NCBI GenBank assembly: GCA_029216955.1
Contig: JANAVB010012123.1
Coordinates: forward strand, 1 to 64,000
Direction: 5' to 3'
Source: Iris pallida
Taxonomy: Eukaryota > Streptophyta > Magnoliopsida > Asparagales > Iridaceae
DNA: 64,000 bases
Numbering within the stretch: position 1 is the first letter of the stretch; the number at the start of each line of letters is the position of its first letter. A program made the position numbers and the translations under genes. This document shows, in pieces, positions 39,001 through 45,678 of this stretch. Below the pieces are notes generated by a model that searched no databases, was not told the DNA's origin, and saw only the letters and a program-made list of their open reading frames with translations.

Positions 39001-42000
39001 CAAGAAAACAAAAGAAAGTATGAGGCATAAATGTGTTGCTTTTGGATCTAATTGACCTTTCATTTTTCGACCAGTTGGCTGTCTATAATATTGCATTTCT
39101 ATAGGTTATTATTAGTTATTTACTTCTACGATTCAAATTTTTTGGAGCAGAAAGAAAATTACTCTAATTAGTATCAGTGAAACATAGTTTGTTGCCTTTC
39201 ACTTGTATGTTTGAGCAACAAACTATGTCAGTCTCTCTCCACTCCCCCTGAGCATCAAACGTAGTTGTTTGCCCTTCATTGGAGGGCTTGACTAACCCCT
39301 TTTTCTTGTCAGCAAGTATCACTTTCCTTCCCCTTTGGACTCTTTATCTTTGTTTCTTTCATTATTTTATTAAATCAGTGGGTGATCCTTTGCCAACTGC
39401 TATTATCTCAAACAAAAAGCTTGCACAAACTAAGTTGCATATCTTTGATGATATTTCTATTTTTGTATATGGAATTTAATATTTCTAAATATGCATCTTT
39501 GGACACACGTAAGGGGACCATGTCATTTTCCTTGGCGGTAACACTCGACGTTTCCATCCTTTGAGTTGCGGAAGTAGCCTCTTAATAAATGGTATAAGCC
39601 CACATACATCCTGGACCTTGCAATCGCTGCATTCCTTGTGGCATTTTGACACCTTTTTTTTGTTATTGTAAACATGTTCTGGCTACTTTAGCGTGATTAA
39701 GATGCCATTTACTATTCGCAAAAGCATAATCTGCCATAAATGGCATTTTGACACATGAGTTTTAAAGAAAGATATGATTTTTATTAGTGTTACAGAGGAC
39801 ACAACACTTAACAGAGCTGAAAGGAAGAAAATTATTCAAACAGCTGACCCCAAAGTTTTTGGGGTAAAAGCTTTGTTGTTACTGTAAAAGAATAATCTTC
39901 CCGCTCATGGGGGATGGTTAATTTGTTTCTAAATCTGTTAGCTTTGCTGGTGCTGTACACCATCACATGCACTCATGCTTTCTGCAATTGGTCAAATATA
40001 ATACTTTTTGCTTGTTCTGATGAGAATAGATGTCTTTCATGGGGCAATTGTACTATTTATTTACTTTCGTGGATTTTTATGTCATGATATTGATATTCTG
40101 CATTTGCTTGCTAATCAGGACCTTCAAAAAGGTCTCGATCTTGGTCTGGTATCACCTGAGATTCTGCAGAACTTTTTCGACCTTGAGCAGTATCCCCTTA
40201 TTTCAGAACTTATCCATCGATTTCAGGTATGTGGTTGAACTCGATTCATCTCTCATATTTCTGATTACTGTCACTTGCAAACTAGGTGGGTGTAGCAACA
40301 GGCTAGGCTAGTCTTCTTAAGTTCTGAAACTGAAGATTTGTCAAGAAAGCATGGTTACTGTCACTGAGAGTAAAAGTGCAATGGCTGAAGTTACGGAAGA
40401 TGCAGACACAGTGATAAAATGTATCCTGCTAAATAGCTGGTATTTGGATGCTTCTTGCAGGGTTTCCGAGAAAGATTGCTGGCTGATCCCAAATTTCTAC
40501 ATAGACTAGCTATAGAAGAAGCCATATCAATAACAACTACTCTTTTAGCACAATATGAAAGACGTAAAGGGCGTTTCTTTCAAGAAATTGATTATGTTCT
40601 AACTGATACCATCAGAGGTTCAGTTGTTGATTTCTTTACTGTGTGGCTTCCTGCTCCAACTCTCTCATTCCTCACTCAGTCTGGTGATAATGCCCCTGAG
40701 AATTTGGAATTACTGAAAGGACTTGTAGGATACTTCCCAGATAATGCATTTCAAAAGAGCACAGTTGGAATGGTCTGGAATGCTAATCAGAGGTTTGCAG
40801 CCGTGCTCATTGGTGGGCTGAAGCTTGCTGGAGTGGGGTTTATTTCTAGTATTGGCGCTGGAGCTGCTTCAGATGTTTTATTTGCTGCCCGCCGTTTTTT
40901 GAAACCTAATTTAACTGTAGATAACAAACGGAAAAGATCTCCTGTACTCAAGTCAGCAGTTGTTTATAGTTGCTTTCTTGGAACATCAGCAAATATTCGG
41001 TACCAGGTATTGCAACTTGTGTCTTAGTCTGTACACTCAAAACACTTTCTCAATAATTTGTAGATAAAATGCATATATCTACACTATGATGTATAAAGCT
41101 TTGCCAGGTTCATGTGCTTCTGAATAATACTGTTCCGACTAGTAAGTTTTCACTGTGTCATCTGAGGTTTTTTTTTTTTTCCATTTCTTCTCTCCCAATT
41201 TTGCCGGCATCGTTGGATCTGCATCATCAGGTTCTAACAAGTTCAAACATCGAACCTCCTAGTTTTAGCATTGAATGCTATAGTAAACTGATCTGTGATA
41301 GTATGGAAAAATAAGTGAAATATGAGTGGCAGTCTAAATTACATGGTTGTTGAATCAAGATACAATATTGTGTATATAGTCGCTTAATTAACGTATAATG
41401 TATCATTTCCTACTGTGTATCGTAACTCGTAGATATAATACTCCATAGAAAATTTGATTGGAATTATGATAACCATACACATTAATAAATTGGACATATT
41501 GGGCGACCATAATGAGCATCATCAAACATTGGGTGAAGTTCATCCTTCGATAGTTAAGAACAAAAATAACATTAGTATTACTTAATGTTGGTATTCATGA
41601 ATAAAGCATCATTGTATCCATGAGAACTTGAGTTTTAACATTCAGTGAGTTGACAGTCAAATATTTTTGTTATACGTTCTAGATTCTAAACAATGTATAA
41701 CTTGTTAGAATTCTATTAGAAAAACGAAACAGAAAAGTCCTTCAAGGAAACACCCAAAACCAAATATAGATTGTAATGAAGGCTCAAAATTAAAAATAGT
41801 AATTACTAAGAAAATAACATATCACTTTTTTTTTATAGAAAATCAATCGCCTCAATTGTGATGTCTCTCAAGATGATGCATGCCATCTCCGAAGATGTTG
41901 GATGTTGTAAAAAGACACCAGAAAGGAGATGTTCATCTAAAAAGTTCGCTTGGGAGGTGGAATGAAGAAGTTGAAAGGGTTTTAGAGGGTTATATGAGTA

Positions 42001-45000
42001 TTCGGGCTCACTCTCAAGAGTTGTATGGCTGGGTTATAAAACCATTAATTTTTAAACTACTTAAAAGTCGCATCTAGTCATAGTAGTCAAAGGTGTGCCC
42101 GAGGCGCGCCTCGCAGCAAGGCGTACAATTGTGCCTCGCACCTCACTACACGAGGTGTCTTTCTCCCGACGCGACTTGCAGTAAGGCGCCAACAAGAAAA
42201 GGTGCGCCTAGGCGCGTCCTTTTTATTTTTACGAAAACTTTGAAGCAAAGAGAGAGTCCTTACCTCATACAAGTAGGAATGAGGTAGCATTTTCCACGGT
42301 TGCCAAAGTTGGCTACAGTTGAACTAAATTTTTTTTTTACTAAAAGCGTTGTAGGGAGATGGTACTAAAATGTACTAAAATTTGTGTTCTTTCATTTTGT
42401 TACTTCTTGTTAGATAACACAAATTTTTGTTAGTTTTGTTGACTGCTACTATTATTGTTTTTTTGCTAGTTCACTTAGTTATTTTTGACATGTTTTTGTT
42501 GGTTTTAATATGTTATTTGGTTTTATTTATTACATTATTTGTTTATTTATATTTTTATTGTTTTTCTTGCTTTGCTTGGACGTGCGTCTTCAATGCGCCT
42601 CGTACCTTGGACAATATGGACCCTTTGTGCCTCGAGTGCGCCTTGCGCCTTTGACTACCTTAGATCTAGTTAACCCGATAGTTTACTTATCTAATGATAA
42701 ATCATATCATGTGATACATATCATAAGACATAAAAGGTGGATGATAAGATAAGTTGTCCTTGCATATTGTTTAACGAATTGTTTAGTTTAGTTTATAAGT
42801 TGTACTGTATTGTACCGGAAGATACACATTGTATATTGGAAGATACTGACAACTGATACTATATTTCATGGTGGTGGAAAATTACTTTCGCATTCAGCTG
42901 AGATTATTTCCATTTCTAGTGGTTTGGGTTGGTCATGGCTCATTTTTTGTGATAAGTCAATGTTTATTGAAGTCTACTTTATACTAAAGTAAGATTTACC
43001 ATTATTCAAGTCTACCTTATATTGAAGTAACATTTACCATTATTTAACCATCATGGAGTATTCACAACATCAATGGTGTAAGGATTAGTAAAGCTAAGTT
43101 CTATAAGTGACTCTTCCCACATTGTATGCAGAACTACTCACATGACACATTTGTATGTCAGTTTATTTGCCACTAATGTTTAAATGTGTAATATACAGAT
43201 TATCGCTGGCCTAGTGGAGCACCGTCTTTCGGATTATTTGTTATCTTACTATAATGAACCCTTACTTGTGAATGGTCTGTCTTTCGTTGTGCGCACAATC
43301 AACTCCTATTGGGGAACACAGGTAAAGCCTACCATATCTGCATAGTCTCTTTTTGATTCATTTTGTTTCTTAATGTTCCGTTTGTGAGCCTGTTTGTATC
43401 TGACCGGTTTGATATTAAGGTTCCCAAGTACAATTATTTTCATAATAAATCTAGAGTGGTTTCTCTTTCAAAAAAGAAAGTTTAGAGTGCTTGTATTTTT
43501 GTAGTTTGGCATTCTTTACCTAGCATCCAACTAAATTTGAATATGCATGACTGAAATTCTTTGACATTATACTAGATGATGTTCTCTGGATACTGTATTT
43601 CCATAAGTTCTTTTTGAAAGGAACGGTAAATCATAAGGAATTTGGATAGCTTCAAATTAGTGACAGGACGAATAGAAAATACAAGTCTAACTGCCTGTAA
43701 ATGTGTTTGGTGTGTAGAAACAAAGTCAAAAATTATATTAAGGTTCATGTCTGACATAGAGTGCCAGATCATGCCTCGCCATCAGACATTGATACTATAT
43801 AGCTTTTGTGTCCAAATGTATAGGCAGTCTTTTGGCAGATTTCTTAGTAAGGAAGTCATCTATGTTCAACGATATCACTGTCGCCCTCTCAGCCTTTACC
43901 CATCTAAATGGGTTGGCTATGGCCTGTCTTGGAGTTGCGAACATAAAGAATTCTATACAGATTCTGTGACTCAAGTCAAATACTCCTATGTCTTGGTGTT
44001 AAGTTCCTCACCAAGGCAATAGCAAGCAAGAAAAAATCTTGCCATGGAATCTTGAGAACAAATTAGAGGGAAGGTAGACCAATCATTTTGGTCACACATT
44101 TTAAACTGGTGCAATCCAAGGAACCATCCGACTTCACCTAGACAGTTGAAGATGAATAAGTCGGTGATCTTTTTCATCTTAGTTTTATTCTCCTAGCACT
44201 CTTGATCGCCTAAAGACTCGTCTGGTAGCTAAAAGATATTTTCAGACCTATGGTGAAGATTATTTTGAGACCTTCTCTCCAGTTGCCAGGATGACATCTG
44301 TGTGCGTACTCTTCGGCCTTAGCGGTTCGCTATGACTGGCCATTGCTTCAGCTGGATATCAAGAATGCATTTTTTCACGGGTATTTGAAGAAGAAGTGTA
44401 TGTGGTGCAACCTCCGGGTTTGTTGCAAGGGAGGGTAAAGTGTGTCATTTGCGGAAGGTCCTCTACGGTCTTAAACAATCACCTCGTGTGTGTTTGGTCG
44501 ATTTACGCAGGTTGTTACTCAGTTTGGCATGTGTCAATCAAAGAATGATCATTCGGTATTATACCGACATATATTAGCTGGAAGAATACTACTTGGTGTC
44601 TATGTTGACGACATTGTGATCACGGGAGACGACAACTAGGGTGTTGCAGAACTAAAACAGTTTTTGGGAGAACAATTTCAGACCAATAATATGGAATCGT
44701 TGAACTACTTCTTGGACATTGAAGTCACACGGGACAAGCGGGACATTGTAATGTCTCAGAGGAAGTATGTGCTGGACATACTAAATGATGCAAAAATAAT
44801 GCAAGCCAAGGGAGCAACCTCACCCATGGATCTATGAGCAAAGTTACTCCCAGACGAAGTGGTCCTGATGACCAGTCCAGATCAGTATCGTCGAATGGTT
44901 GAAAAACTCGACTACTTGGCGGTCATGACTCATCCATACATTTTCTTCGCCGTAAGTGTCGCAAGTAGATTTCTGGCCTCTCCACGAGTTCCACACTTGC

Positions 45001-45641
45001 AGTCTATTCTCAGAATTCTGCGCTATCTAGTCCAGAATCCGGAAAAAAAAATTCGGATGGAGAATCATGGACATACTCGTGTTGAGTGCTTTATCAATGC
45101 TGACTGGGGTGCAAGTCTGACAGATAGACGGTCTACATCTGGCTACTCGGTATTTATTGGCGGAAACTTGGTATCGTGGCAGAGCAAGAAGCAGAGTGTG
45201 ATAGTACGATCAAGTTCGAAAACAGAATATCGAGCGTTGCTCATGGCACAACAGAGGTGTTATATCTGAAGTATCTTCTACAAGAGTTGAGAGAAGAAGC
45301 AGGATCTAAAGCAGCAGATATGTGGTGTGATAACCAGTTTGCTATCCATATTGCTACCATTCATATATATATTTCATGAAGGGACAGCACATTGAAATCG
45401 ACATTCACTTTGTTCGTAATGAGTACAAAAAGAAAATAATAAAGTTTCACCACGTGAGGATCGATGATAAGATGATCGATATCTTCACAAAGTCTCTTTT
45501 GGGTCATCGGGTTCAATTTCTGTGTAACAAGCTGGACATGATTAACATCTATGCTCCAACTTGGGAGAGGGTGTTAAGTATTAGTAGTATTGGACTTTAG
45601 TCCCACATCAGGTAGAACAATAGTAAAAATGGTTAGTCTCT

Positions 45642-45678
<37 letters not shown>

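Noticed and set aside
42087..42290. Arg/Ala-rich open frames on both strands
   Set aside because: They fall in the GC-rich end of the MITE-like element and are overlapping shadows of its inverted repeats.
43642..44022. 126-codon open frame in RER intron 5
   Set aside because: No similarity to a known family is apparent, it lies between confirmed exons, and it lacks splice or start support.
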